From Allodiplogaster sudhausi (Eukaryota; Nematoda; Chromadorea; Rhabditida; Diplogasteridae): a DNA stretch of 64,000 nt. Both the position numbers and the translations under genes were made by a program. Of this stretch, positions 16,301-28,516 are shown piece after piece. The notes below the pieces were generated by a model. That model was not told the DNA's origin. It saw nothing but the letters and a program-made list of their open reading frames with translations, and did not search any database. Within the stretch, counting starts at the first letter, position 1; every line of letters starts with the position of its first letter. The stretch covers positions 2,006,001-2,070,000 of the forward strand of contig CALZFC010000009.1 in assembly GCA_945643635.1 (NCBI GenBank). Reading direction: 5' to 3'.

Positions 16301-18333
16301 AAATCCCTCCAGGTGCCTAATGAGTCCACTGTTATCAAGAAATCAATAAGAAGCAAAGAGTTCTGTGTGTGTGTGTGGCTATTCACATCATTTTGATGAA
16401 AAGGAGAGAGAGCATCTGAAGGCAACTTAATTGGACAATTTTTCACTCTCCGGAATGATTATGGCCTCTTTTGCGTGATGATTAAGACAAAAACTAGCAT
16501 ATTCTCTAACCCAAAAAATGTTAAATTAAATCCTTATGGAATGTTTTAAATATATATAATGTATATATATAATATTCGATTACAATTCAGAGAAATTGTT
16601 CGAACAAGGTAGATATGTAAATGCAAATGTAAAAACATGAAATCTTTTTTTTTCGTAAAAAATATAAGCAACACTATCCGCTGTATGTCGAAATTTTGCA
16701 TGGATGTTGTGTTCTTTTTGCTGCCTTCATATGGTGTGAGTGGAGAATATTCAACAAGCAATTGCATGAAATGCTGAATAAGAGGTAGTTAGGCGAAGGG
16801 GACAAGATGAGGTGAGTTGGGTGGGATGAGCTCTCTCTCTCTCTCTCAGTTCTGGCATCTCCTCTATTTCAGTTGTGTTTACGCTTCCTTTTCACTTTGC
16901 CTTGGCGTAGGTCTACAAAATGGAGAATACAGGCAGTGCTTGTTCTCTGCCATTCTCATCATCCGAGACGATAGCTTCTCGAGCCAAATTCTTTTCCATC
17001 ATCCATCTTGTTGTGGCTGCTCCATTTCTCGTGACACTCTTCGGAGGGATGAAGGAAGGAAGGTGTGTTATAGCATTAGGCGGCCGTCCAAAATGGCTCC
17101 TGGCAAGGAGGGGAGAGGCAATGTTGAAGGAGGAAAGAAGGGCAAAGAGAGACGAGGTAACGAAATGCCTCTGGCATCTGACTCCCACAGGCGGCATCCC
17201 AAAAAGAGCACGTGCGCGCAGGCAACGACAGTCATTTCTCCCTCTCTCTCTCTAACTCTCGCTCTTTTTCTTTCTCTCTCTCTCCCTCCCTTCCTCTCCC
17301 TCCCTCTCTCCCTCTCTCCCTCTCTCTTTGCCCTGCTTCGACGGCCGCTCATTGAGGCGTGAAAGCAGCCCTCCGTCATGGTGTCCGTCCAAAGTTGTCT
17401 CCTCGTTCTTGCTCTCTTACAATTTTCTTCTTTTTTCCCTCTCATCCGGTGCCCTTCAACAACCATGAAGAAGGAGCAAAAGCTTACGCAGGCAGCAAAC
17501 AGAGCAAAAAGGAGTGCCATTCCAGATCAACCTGCATGAAATGGGTGAAAGTCTTGTGCTGCCCTTGCAAGGTCCCCACTGGCTTAGTCGGCTGTTCTAC
17601 TCGAGTTCGGCAGTGGTTCCTTCCTTGCTTATCCGTTCGTTGTCGAATCATTGGAATGGGGCAGTGCTTGGGTTGGAAGGAGGAAGGAGAGAGAGAGAGG
17701 GAGGGAGAGAGAGAAAGAGGGGAAGAGAGAGAGAAAGAGGGGGAGAGAGGGAAGAGCCGGTCGCCTTGAAAAGGCGCTGCCATCCACGGCCTCTCGTCGT
17801 CACTTTCTAGGCACTAAGCCGGCCGCCCCATTGAGGAAAGTGTCGCATTTGTTCGAGCACAGCTTATTGAAGAAGAAGAAGTGCGGGAGGGCCACAGCAA
17901 CAGCCGCCGCCTGCGTCCCCCCTCTCCCCCACCCCCCGCCGGGGCCCTCACCCCACCCATCCACCCCTTTTCTACTGGGCCTCCTGCCGCCAACAGTTTA
18001 TATGCACTTGCATCACAAGGAAAAGAAGAAAAATGAGAGAAAGAAAACAATAGAGAAGAGAGAGGGAGAATCGGCAAGGAATGGGGTGGCAGAAGGCAGC
18101 CGGTCGGTCCATTCTCTCTCCTTCTAACTTCATCATCGTGATGTGGGGGAGAAGAATGCGCGTTCGCTCCCGGGGCAACTAACTACATGAAAGGGCGATG
18201 CCATTGCGGCATAAAGAAGAAGAAGAAGAACACTACTAAATAGAGCGATAACACCGCAAAGGCGCTTCTATTTCTTTGACATCCATTGAAAAGGTGGACT
18301 TGTTTACCCAGAAACTGCGTCTCCTGTCACTTT

Positions 18334-18816
18334 TACTGGAAACGACATGTCAAACGAGAGAGAACTGACATCGTTGGCGAAGGGGTAGCGGCCAAAGGCA
18401 GAATGGCCGCCGTGTCCGAGGCCGACAGCGGATGCGAGAGGGTGGAAGGGGGGTCGGTGGCGAGGGACGACAGGCGCGGGCACGGGGACAGGTTGGCGGG
18501 AGGCGCGCGGGAAGGCCGAGCCGTTCGGGCGAAGCGGCGCCGCGGCCGAGGTGCCTGGGACGCGGAAGCGGGCGGGCTGTCCTTGCTGCTGCGACTGCGA
18601 TTGCTGCTGCAGCTGCTGCAGACTGTGGCCGCCGTTGATGCCTCTGCCGTTGCGGCCGTTGCCGTTGTTGTTCGACTCGACGACGGCGGCGTTGTTGTTC
18701 TCGCCAAGGGGCGCGAGAGACGTGGCCTCGTCTGCCACCACTGCTTCTCCGACTCCGGCTTCAGCTGGTCTAGGCGGGAGTGCGAAGGAGCACGACTGGC
18801 TGCTCGGTAGGGACAT
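18334..18816 (-). CDS. candidate N-terminal exon, Asn/Gln/Pro-rich protein
   Basis: Open frame from an ATG at about 18816 (MSLPSSQS) through an acidic/Ala segment, an Asn/Gly run (ESNNNGNGRNGRG), a Gln-rich run (SLQQLQQQSQSQQQ), a Pro/Arg segment and GHGGHSAFGRYPFANDV. It ends at possible phase-0 donors about 18340-18334 (CCA|GTAAAA or AAA|GTGACA). The composition resembles a disordered regulatory N-terminus and not a microsatellite shadow. Strand and phase would allow a distal first exon of unc-7 about 16 kb downstream, or a separate gene whose other exons I cannot see. The plus strand is open here too, so this stays a candidate. Confidence 0.38.
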
Positions 18817-20113
18817 GCATTGAGTGGGCAAGGAGACACCTCTCGGAGTTCTCTTCCTCTTCGCAAGCACCCTCCTCTTGCTGCCCTCGCCACGCCACTT
18901 CACACTCTTCAATCCCACTCTCGTCACTCACTTTCACGGGTTAGTGAAGCTGGAAGATTTTTCTTTTCCTTGTGCCGCCTCTTACTCGCTCTGCCGCGAG
19001 AGCTGAAGGAAGACGGACGGCTACGGCGTGCACACAAAAGTAGGCGGGGCTTCTTGAGCTTGGCCGCCCGGCCGCTCTCCTGTTGCTGCTTCTTCTGCTT
19101 CTGCTGCTGCCTTCTCTCAGCTGTTTGTGTCGTTGCAAGACACGACGAGAATACGGCAAATATCAGTTATGCAAAGAGAGAGAAAGTCAGCAGAGGCTCT
19201 GTTCACCAGTTCGACAGAGAATTATAGCAGCCTCCTCCAACAAACGGGTCCACCCGAGATGAGAGAGCATAGAAGGAGATCCAGAGAGAGATGCCTTGGG
19301 CTATAGTGATAAAGTGGGCCGGCCGCACTTGGCAGAAGCTACGAGCCTCCCAGGCATGCCCCTTGGGTCATGTAGCACATACATCACAAAGGAAGCCGCG
19401 TTGGTTCGCTGTCTCTCTGTCCTTCCCCCTTTTTTTTGGCCAGTGTCACGCTTGTCCTATGCCAATAGATTCTACGTTCTAAGCAATAGAAGCCATATTG
19501 AGTACATGACAATTCAAGGAAAAAGCGCGTAAACGATTTCTCTTAAACACACGAAGAAGACGGAACGAGTTGCGATCAGCCAAATGGAGTTACTGGTCAG
19601 CCTCTTCTCGTCCATGGTGCTCTGTGCCAATTGAGAGGCAGGCCAAGTTGTTCACCAAGAAAGAAGTTGGAAGGCTCTCTCTGTCTCTTCGTACGTCTGT
19701 TCGTCAATCTTTCTGTCTTCTTCCACCTCTCGTTTCTTCTCCCTCTTTGGTCCTTTTCATCGTCGTCTCCTCTCGTTAGCTGCCGTGAGGCCACAACTGC
19801 GCTCTTCCAGACGCCCGAGAGAATCCATGAACTGCGAGGCAATCGAGGAAAACAACTGCGCATTTCTTGTTGATGAAGTGGACGTTTCTGTTGCTTTCAC
19901 CCCGTCTAAGCGTTTCCAATCAGGAGTAAATGATTGATTATTCAGGGCTGTTCACTTGCTGCGTTTAATACTCACTTATGATGAAAATTGCAATTATGAC
20001 TATGCATGCGGCAGGCGAGTCTGAAGTCTTCCTGATATGTCATCCAGCATGTCGAGGGATGTTTCATTCATTCCTCCGCCGGCAGTGGGAGGGACGGGAG
20101 AACGAGGGTGCTG

Positions 20114-20170
20114 GGGGGGGGGGGGTCGGAGGGGATGCCAAGGGGTAGACAAGAAGGGGGGGGGGGAGGG
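20114..20170. repeat. G-run cluster
   Basis: Two runs of 11-12 G, separated by about 35 bp of G-rich sequence on the plus strand. Such a cluster can form G-quadruplex DNA and is often an assembly weak point. Confidence 0.85.
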
Positions 20171-23100
20171 GTGGACGAGTTCGTCTTTTTTGGTGTGCTT
20201 CTTCTGCTGCGTCGACTGCCGCTTGATTGACTTCCCCTGGGGCAGTCCACTTATTCAACTGCCGCGAGCTTCTTCCGCTAGGAGACTCTCTTCTTCTGCT
20301 GCACCCAGTCACCCCATCCCTGTCTCTTTTCGGTAGACGCTGTCACTTCACCTCGTTGTCTCCAGAATTCTCTTCGATATCGTCATCAATGGTTAAAGAT
20401 CCACAAAGCTGTACCTTCTTTGTTACTAAAACTAATCAATTCGACTCGAAGTTAGTAGTTAGTGCTATTCGCATTTTTCTCGTGGTCTCTGCTCCTCTTT
20501 CTCTCGGGCTTTCTCTGTTCCTACTTGCCTTACTCTCTCTCTATTTTACCTTTTTCTTTCCCTCTTCTCTCTCTCTCATGCTCGCATTCTGATTCTGTCA
20601 CACGCTCTCAGGTGCTCCTTGTTGATCTCGCACACATACTTGGATTGGCAGAGCGGCAGAGGCGCAGCGCGAATGCAAATGAGGGCTGCGACAGCAGCGG
20701 CTGCGCTTCTGCTGACTGTCTCTTGAGGAGTTGGAGGTGGTGGGCCGGAGGCAGAGGGTGACGACGATTGGCGATGTCAGCCAAAATAGTAATCTACAGC
20801 TTGGAGAGCAAGAACGAGAGAAAGACTGAGAAAGAGAAAGAGAGAATACGAGAGTGAGAGAGACACGTTTTGCCACACAAAAAAAACAAATGGTACGGCC
20901 GGCAAAGTCTATCATCTGTTTTCCCGGAGAGTGAATCGAGGAAGGGGAGAGGGCGCATCTATCGTTCTTTCTTGTCATATCCGACTCGCCTCAAGAGCGC
21001 CATAATTGAATGTGTATGTGGCCAGTGGAAAAAGAGGCCCCTTCTACCCGCCACCTTCTCTTATTCCCCCAATCTCTCAATGCCCTCACTCCTCTCTTTA
21101 CTTCTCGTCTTTCTCTCTCCTTCTCCTTCCTACTTCCCATCTCTTCCTATATATTACCATTTCTTATCTTTTCAGGTTTTGCGTGCATTGCCGTGCTTTT
21201 ACCCACAGTGGAGAAGACGGGTCCATGGAGAGGGTGACGAGAGAGAATTCTTGCAGTCTACTTAATTCTGTTACGCTAGGGAAAAGTTCATGGTCAGCCA
21301 AGTTATGAAGAAGATGGGACTATAGTAAAAAAAGGAAGTTGGGAACATGTGCATTCATACTAATTATAAGCATTTTTTTTTAAATAAAAAAATTAGTAGA
21401 TTTGTTCGTTGCATTGCTGCAGTATGATGATTGCATGCTAATTAAACGCTAATTTCACTTTTTAAAAATTATTCTTTTTTCATAAGTAAAAAGAAAACAA
21501 CTCTTCTTTTTTCTATGACCAAAAATGGACAAATACATGAGGAATTTTTTTTATACTCGTACAGCAAGGTTGGAATTTAATTATCGGCAAGTTTTTTTCC
21601 ATCCTGTCAATATCGTTCGGAATTTCTGACTTCTCAAAGGGAAAATACGTAGTCTTATCATAGCCATAAATATCAGCTAATTTCGGGTTTCCCTGCTTCC
21701 ATGTTTTTCGTCATGGTCAGCAGCGTCAACAACTTTAAAAAATATATAAAAGGAAAGGCTCGACGGCAGCAATATTAGGTTGCAATAGTTTTGATTCGAT
21801 ATTCACTTTGGGGTAATATCAACCTATTTTCAGTATTTTTTTAAAACCAAACTTCTTGAATAATATTTTAAAGAGGAATAAGTGATATAAATAGTGGCAT
21901 TTGCGACCCGGCGTTTTATACATTTACATATACAAATATGCTCAAACATGCAAAGTACAGACAAACGACACCAAGGAAGATATCAAATTGACTGACTGTG
22001 AGGCCCGTTCACCGCACTCTTTCGGCCTGCAATAATAATAATTCAAATAATTAAAAAAACGCAATTGCGACCAGGTTCAAATAATTCACATAAACGTAAG
22101 AATTCTGGCATTGTTCAAATTCAGCGCACGAATGCATATGACAGAGAATTCATGAAAATACATGCTACCACTTATCATTAAAAAAAGAATAACTGAGAAA
22201 TCTCTCAAATATTCAAATAATAACTTGAATTAAGCAATTTTCATAATAACAGTAAGACAGAGGTACGTATGTATAAAGAACATGCATACTATTACTAAAT
22301 AGGATAACTCATCGCAACGACATTAGCAGTAATTGTGTTGAGAAGAGAGTGGTGACTTAAGAAGTAGAGATGTTTCTGCGGCAGATAGCCTGGCAGGCTC
22401 TCATCATCTCGGGCAGGAGAGGGCTTGTCGCCTGCCCTGTCAAAATGTCATCATCGATCCTTGCCGCCCAAATCACTCCTCTGATCCTACCGACAGGAAT
22501 GACAAGACAAGGCAAAAAAGATTGCAGAGCTAGACAGGAGATGGAGAAGTGGAGAAGCCAAGGAAGGCAATACTGACAAAAGACAAGAGAGGTGCACCCT
22601 CTCCTCTCGAGCACTTGTGCTAAGCCGAGAAGAGCCTCTGAAAACATCGAAGTGGCGAATGGCTCAGTGGATGGCCCGAGGCAAAACGGCATAGGATAGG
22701 AAGAGATAAGAAGAGAATGAGGACGCGCCATAATCTGCTTAGCCCACCCACTTTAAGAGTAGGAGAGAAGGGCGCACTTGCATGGGGTGGCAGAGCAGTC
22801 TGTTGTGAGTTGGAAGTAGCCGACCGGCCAGGTCTAGGTGCTTTCTAGTTCACAAGCTACATACACAGCTCTTCCATCTTCAGCCCGACTTCATACTCGA
22901 ACAAGTATAAGGAAGTCCGGTTCATAGTAAGACAGGAATTGATGAACAGCTCTCCTTCTAAAAGACTATCCCAGGGACAGCAAGGGAACATAGGCTCTCT
23001 GGCTCTCCTTTCTCCAACTTTCCACGAACAAAGCGAGGACGACGTACTTGAATCGTCCGCAGCTAATATTCGAATGGCTGCACTTTCTGCTGTTGCGTTG

Positions 23101-23352
23101 GATGGGGCAACGAGGTCGCAATGGCATGCTTCCTTTATCCATCCCACTCTTTCTCTATATCTCTCTTCCCTTCCTTCTCTCTCTCTCTCACTCTCACACT
23201 AGCTTCGCTGCCTTTTTCTATCTTCAATTTTTTGAACCTATCAAAGGATGAGGGACGAAGCGACTGAGGCGGACAGGGGACAAAGCGGCTTGCTGAAAAA
23301 CGAGTGTTCTGGCGCGAAGTGAACTGCAGTTGCTCTCGTGCTTCAATCTCTT

Positions 23353-23385
<33 letters not shown>

Positions 23386-24693
23386 CTCTGTCTCTCTCTG
23401 TCTATCCTCTCACTCTGTCTCTTTCTCTCTACTCTACATCCTCTCTCTCTCTCTCGTCTTGTCTAGTAACGACTGCAGTCAAAAGGTGAAGCATATGAGA
23501 GGCGTTGATCACTCGAGGAAATAGCCCGGGAACGGAGACAAAAGCAAGACGCGGCTTTCAGTGGTTGAACGATGAAAAAATGACCTGTCATTGTGGTGTG
23601 GGACGCGACATAAAATAATAGTAGGAGGTGCATTGTCGGCTGGGAAAGCAAAGGGGGAGGGTGGCGAGTGGATTTAGAGCCAGGAGACATGTGTCGTGGA
23701 GGAGGAAGAGAAGCTCTGCTCTGCCCTGCGGTGATAGATGCTGCGGCCACAGAGAAAGCCTCTTGGTCTCCACAATCACAACGCTCTCTCTCTCCTCTCT
23801 CCTCTCTCTCTCTCCCTCTCTCTCTCTCCGGGACGTTCGCTTAGGCTACTACATGCATTGCTAACTCGTCGAGAGGAGACTCTGCTCAGTTGATAACACA
23901 TCCTCCTGCTTATCCACACAGAGAGACTTTCCTCCCTTGAGCACTACTGAACAAGATCAGGAAGTTTTCCTTTACAATGGCTTGTAAGCAAGCTAGCGAT
24001 ACCAGTACGAAACGTATCTGGGGCTACACACAACTCAGTCAGTCCATGTCATTTTGAATAAGCCCACGGGTGTTTCTGTCTATTACGGGAGTTGCAGCTA
24101 ATGACCGGGCGGGATCATGTTGTGTGGTGGAAAGAACGAATTCGGTAGGAACCATGGAGGCCTCTCACTAGTCGACCCTCTTCGCCTTGTCTTCCCTTCC
24201 ATGTCTTACTCTATCTTTCTTCTTCTCTCTCTCTGTCTCTCACTCTACTTCATGCTATTTCCCTCCCCATCTCCTCGCATGGGCTTCTAACATATTTCCA
24301 ACGTCGGTAATCAGTCATCGTCGCAATCTCTGGGTGCGCCTCTCATTCGCATCTTTAGGGTCTGAGCTTCTTTCCCTCCCCCTCTGGCGACGCGGCAACT
24401 CAACCGACCAGTGTCTTCCTCTGTCTTCCACTCTCAACCTGCACCTCTCTCCCTCTCTCTCTCTCCTTTCCTCTTCTGGTTCTCTTCCTTCCCTTTTCGA
24501 CTATCCATCTTCACCCGCTTCATCGTTCTCGGGGAGCATGCCTTGACATGGACCGCCCAGTCTAAATAGAGACGCCACGACAACGGACAGGGAGGATTGT
24601 CGGTTACAATCAGTACGCCCCCTCGCGGCTCATCCATGCCCTTAGGAATGCTACCAGAACACCCTCTCTTCATAGGATGGTGTCAGCAAAACA

Positions 24694-24727
<34 letters not shown>

Positions 24728-26300
24728 ATAAGAAGTTGTGACATAAAATGATAAAATGCAGAACAAGGCTCTACAACCTTGCGCATTACGTAATTGTGAG
24801 AATCAATTGAGAGATTAAAAGAGAGAGAGAGTATGAGACAGGGACAATGGACAGATGAGGAGGCTGCTGCTCATAAAGAAGTGTCTAAAAGCACGCGTTG
24901 TGGAGGGTCGGCCAAGCATCTGAGGAGAGGAACAGAGGGAAGAGAGGTGGACAAGGAAGGGAGCAGGAGAGAGAGAGGAAACGAGGACATCAAAGGGACC
25001 ACAGCAGCACTCGTACCAAGAGAGAGAGAGGAGAGTAATGGAGAGACGGCAGAGAAAGAGAGAAGATAACAAACGAAGAGAAAAGTAAGTACTTGGCAGA
25101 CGGTGGTGGTGGTCATGAAACGGGTGGAGTGGGCGGCTGCTGCTTCTGCTCGTATGATGGAAGTTGTACGGGATGAGAAGAGAATGAGTGATCCGAACAC
25201 ACGACATAATATGGAGAAGAATGCGAGACGGCACACCACGCATGGAGAAGAGAAAGCAAGGCAGTCGGAGAAACCACAAGCAGCAGGAAAGGAGAAAGCA
25301 CATTCCATATTAAAGGTATAATCGGTGAAGAATGACGCTGAATAAGGAAGCATGGGGCGACTCTGCCCAACTCGGTCTTCTTCTACCATTACGACACATC
25401 TCATACAAGGCGGGTTATAATGGAAGAAAAAGACGCTGATGCATCACGAGAGATCTCGGCTTATGAGTCCATTCGTTATGAGGGTTACTGCCATCTCCTT
25501 TTCTGGCGATAACCACACTCTCTCACTAATGCATCTCCAATTGGAGTATACGGTACTTCACACGCCTTCAATGAGTCTCAAATATCCTCTTCTTTCGCAC
25601 ACATATTGTACAATATGTTTCGTGAGAACTTGTCTACGGTAGAGGAGTGAGGTGTGCATTTCAAATTTGGAGATGAGAAATGCGGAACAAAGACGATTCC
25701 TTCTACGGATTCTAGGTATTCTGAGTTGCGCGCTGCAGCGGGGCAATGACACAGAAATTAGACGAAAAGAACAAGTAATTTAGCAAGCGAGTCCCATGGA
25801 TAAGAAGTACACGCGAAGATGAAATGACAGAGATGGAGATGGGTGAGCACAAGGAGGAAGGAACGCGGCCAGAAGAAGAGAGAGGGAAGGAGTGAGAGAG
25901 GGGAAGGGAGAGAGAGAAGGAGACAGAGGGAGACAGAGAGAGAAAGAATGAGGGAGAGAGGGAGAGAGGAGAATGTAAGAGAAAAGGTGTGAGAGAGAGG
26001 AGAGAACAAGAGAAAAGAGAGATGTAAAAACTACTGGAATGGAAGGGAGTTAAATAGAGAAAGAGAGAAAGGGCCAAAGAGCAGAGAGAGAGAGAGACAT
26101 CGAGAGTGAAAAAGGGCGAGAACGAGAGATAGAAGAAAGAGAGTTGAATAGGCGCTATGAGATAGAAGAGATAGTAAGAATGAAGGGTGCGAGCTTAAAA
26201 GGAAGGAATGCGACAGATGCCTTACGAAAAGGATCGACTCAAAATTGTTCAGCGCCGGCGACATGGTTGCTAGCCTCTTTTAGGCAATGAGGGTTAAGGA

Positions 26301-26359
26301 ATGAAGAGAGAGAGAGAGAAAAGAGAGAGAGATAGAAGAGAGAGAGAGAAGAGAGCGAA

Positions 26360-26405
<46 letters not shown>
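26301..26405. repeat. (GA)n microsatellite, partly interrupted
   Basis: GAGAGA with AAGA and GATAGA interruptions, ending in a pure run of about 35 bp at 26368-26402. It is preceded by a longer, degenerate GA-rich field from about 25880. Confidence 0.93.
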
Positions 26406-26708
26406 AGACAAACCATGTGGTAAACAATAGGTAAGCCCCAACAAGTCCGGTTCAGTTCACAAACAATCCTTAAGACAACCATGAATTCTTTTAAAATTAT
26501 TTTGATAATTTCACGTATGTAATCGAGAAATTTTTTGCCCCTTAATCTTTGAAGGAATTAGTAATACTAAATTGGCTTCAATATACGTAAATATAATTCT
26601 ACGGCAGAAATTTTCGAAGTTAACCTTGATTTCATCTTTATGCTTTAGAAATAAACTTCGAAACCAAGAAATCCTAAACTGCAGAGCAGTAGTACTCGAA
26701 TTGCGAGA

Positions 26709-26716
26709 TGACGTCA
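26709..26716. promoter_or_regulatory. TGACGTCA palindrome (possible CRE)
   Basis: Perfect 8-bp cAMP-response-element consensus, in the context GATGACGTCATCTTA. It is about 1.8 kb upstream of the first visible homeobox exon. A second copy with the same right flank (GTCATCTT) lies at 54765. Function is unproven; an 8-mer match can arise by chance. Confidence 0.3.
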
Positions 26717-27373
26717 TCTTATTTTTTTTCGAAGTTTGAAGATAGAACTGGCCGACTCACTCTCAAGAAGGCCAAGGGTGGAAGCCCATTTCGTCTAATC
26801 AAATTCTGATCGTCTTCGGCAGCCACGGAATGGAAAAGACAGTGAGTGGAAACAAGGGACAATTCGAGCAAGAGACTTAAGAAGTAGTCAAGGAAGGGCC
26901 GTCTCTTACAGCGGGCGAATCGGTAGAGTGGAGGAAGAGAAGGGAAGGAGTCGCACTTCCGACCGGGAGTGGTGGCCAATGGGTGAGGATTGTGGCAGAG
27001 GGTGGAAATAGAATAGCCATCTCTTCCGAAGAGGCTCAAGATGAGTAAAACTTGAGCGAAGAATCTCAGGTCAGCCATTTCATTCGAGCATATATTAAGA
27101 TTCGAAGGCTCTGGATGTAGGAATGACTGGCCGACTCCGACTGGGTTCGAGCTGTGCCAGCGAAGGGAGAGCGAGGAGGCCACTCGATTGAGCCAACAAG
27201 CCTCTTCCTGTACGGGCTGCCATGTGAGCCGACCGAATATGCCCTCCCTCTGCCCTCCCTCACTTCCACTTCTCATTCTCTGTTTGAGCATCTCTGATGC
27301 TGAGACTGATGCCCTCTGAGGTAATGCCGTGTTTCTGCTTTGTGTCATGGCTGCCCTCTCCCCGGTGACATTT

Positions 27374-27376
<3 letters not shown>

Positions 27377-27418
<42 letters not shown>
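27377..27418. repeat. (CT)n microsatellite
   Basis: About 42 bp of pure CT on the plus strand, about 1.1 kb upstream of the homeobox exons. Confidence 0.95.
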
Positions 27419-27420
<2 letters not shown>

Positions 27421-28516
27421 CATTCTGAAAGAGGAAATCGAGCAGAAGAAGCTTCACATGGCCATTGTCAAACAAATTGTGTGAAAAAGGTGAGAGAAGG
27501 CTCATCTTCGTGGAAATGTATCATTCATCAGTTCAAGCTGATAGAGAAAGCCTGAGGAGGCAGAGCGTAGAGAGGAGGGAAAAGTATATGAAGAAGAAGA
27601 AGTCAAGACATGGCCGACCCTCTCGAATTTCACTACTGCCGGCGGTGTCAGCCTCGTCTTCTCCCATTTGCCATCCAGGCCATTCGCACATTCTTTCTCG
27701 AGACTGCAACACGACAATTCTCTTGGTATTCAGCATACTTTCTGAAAAAAAATACACTCTTTGATAGGTTGTACAATTCAAAATGATTTCTACCTTCCAT
27801 TTCCGCCTATATTTCTATATTTCTTGCATTTTGATCTCTTCATCACTGAATTAAAAAGAATAGCTCGCTCACCCATGATCACAGAAAGATCTCAGGATGG
27901 AGATATTGGGAAACTCGAAAGAACATGAAATAGAGAGAGAGGGAGAGATTGGAGGAAGACCAGGGCGGGAGTAGTGGTGACTCGGAAGGAGCAGCTCTGA
28001 GCAATCGGGCCATGCCAGATGTCGATACTGCTTGCCCCCCTGATGGAGCTACCGTCTCCGGAGCAGCGTGACCAGTCTGCAAATAGAAGCCAGAACATCC
28101 TCGAGCATCACGACGGTAATCGATTTGAGCGTCACCGATGGTGATGTAAATTCCATGAATATAATAAATTCACTTTTCTGGAAATATTTTTCGTAAACTG
28201 GCATAGTTGTCGTCCGTAACTCAAGTCATCTTCAGAGATACTATTCTAGACAGAAGGTGGTGAATTAAAGCAGCATTGTCAGAAGGTACATGTATTCTTG
28301 TGCGAGAAACAGTGAACATTCTGGTAGCGTGAAGGATTTTTTTCGTACCTGTTCTATGCTTATTTTCCTTCCAAGCAGTTTCTTCAAAAAATTTAGTTTT
28401 AATTGTTGTTGTTTAATTATTAGTTGGCCTTTGAACAAAGAGCCGTTTATATATGAACTCCTTACTTAATTATTTGGAAATTAATTTTTGTTAGGCAATA
28501 GTTTATCTGCTTGCAG

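Larger units (their letters stand above)
6760..18303. other. gene-free stretch, microsatellite dense
   Basis: I see no exon with recognisable protein similarity. It holds many dinucleotide tracts in both orientations: GA on the plus strand at about 7148-7180, 8577-8630, 9634-9675, 13043-13069, 13555-13575, 15206-15232 and 17690-17755; CT at about 8110-8160, 10335-10371, 14940-15018, 16830-16848 and 17238-17330. AT-rich islands occur at 16480-16700. Short open frames at 9209-9424 and 15710-15901 have no recognised family. Confidence 0.55.
18930..28516. other. gene-free stretch upstream of the homeobox gene
   Basis: No secure exon. Contents: G-runs at 20114-20170; CT-rich tracts at about 23344-23460, 23785-23830 and 24698-24725; GA-rich tracts at 25880-26110 and 26301-26405; a pure (CT)n at 27377-27418; an AT-rich, repeat-poor island at 21310-22340; and a palindromic TGACGTCA at 26709. 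The 5' exon(s) and promoter of the homeobox gene must lie in or before this stretch, but I cannot pick them out. Confidence 0.55.

Noticed and set aside
22357..22731. Open frames on both strands, one with GRIRGVIWAARIDDD
   Set aside because: No recognised family, no convincing splice sites, and both strands equally open.
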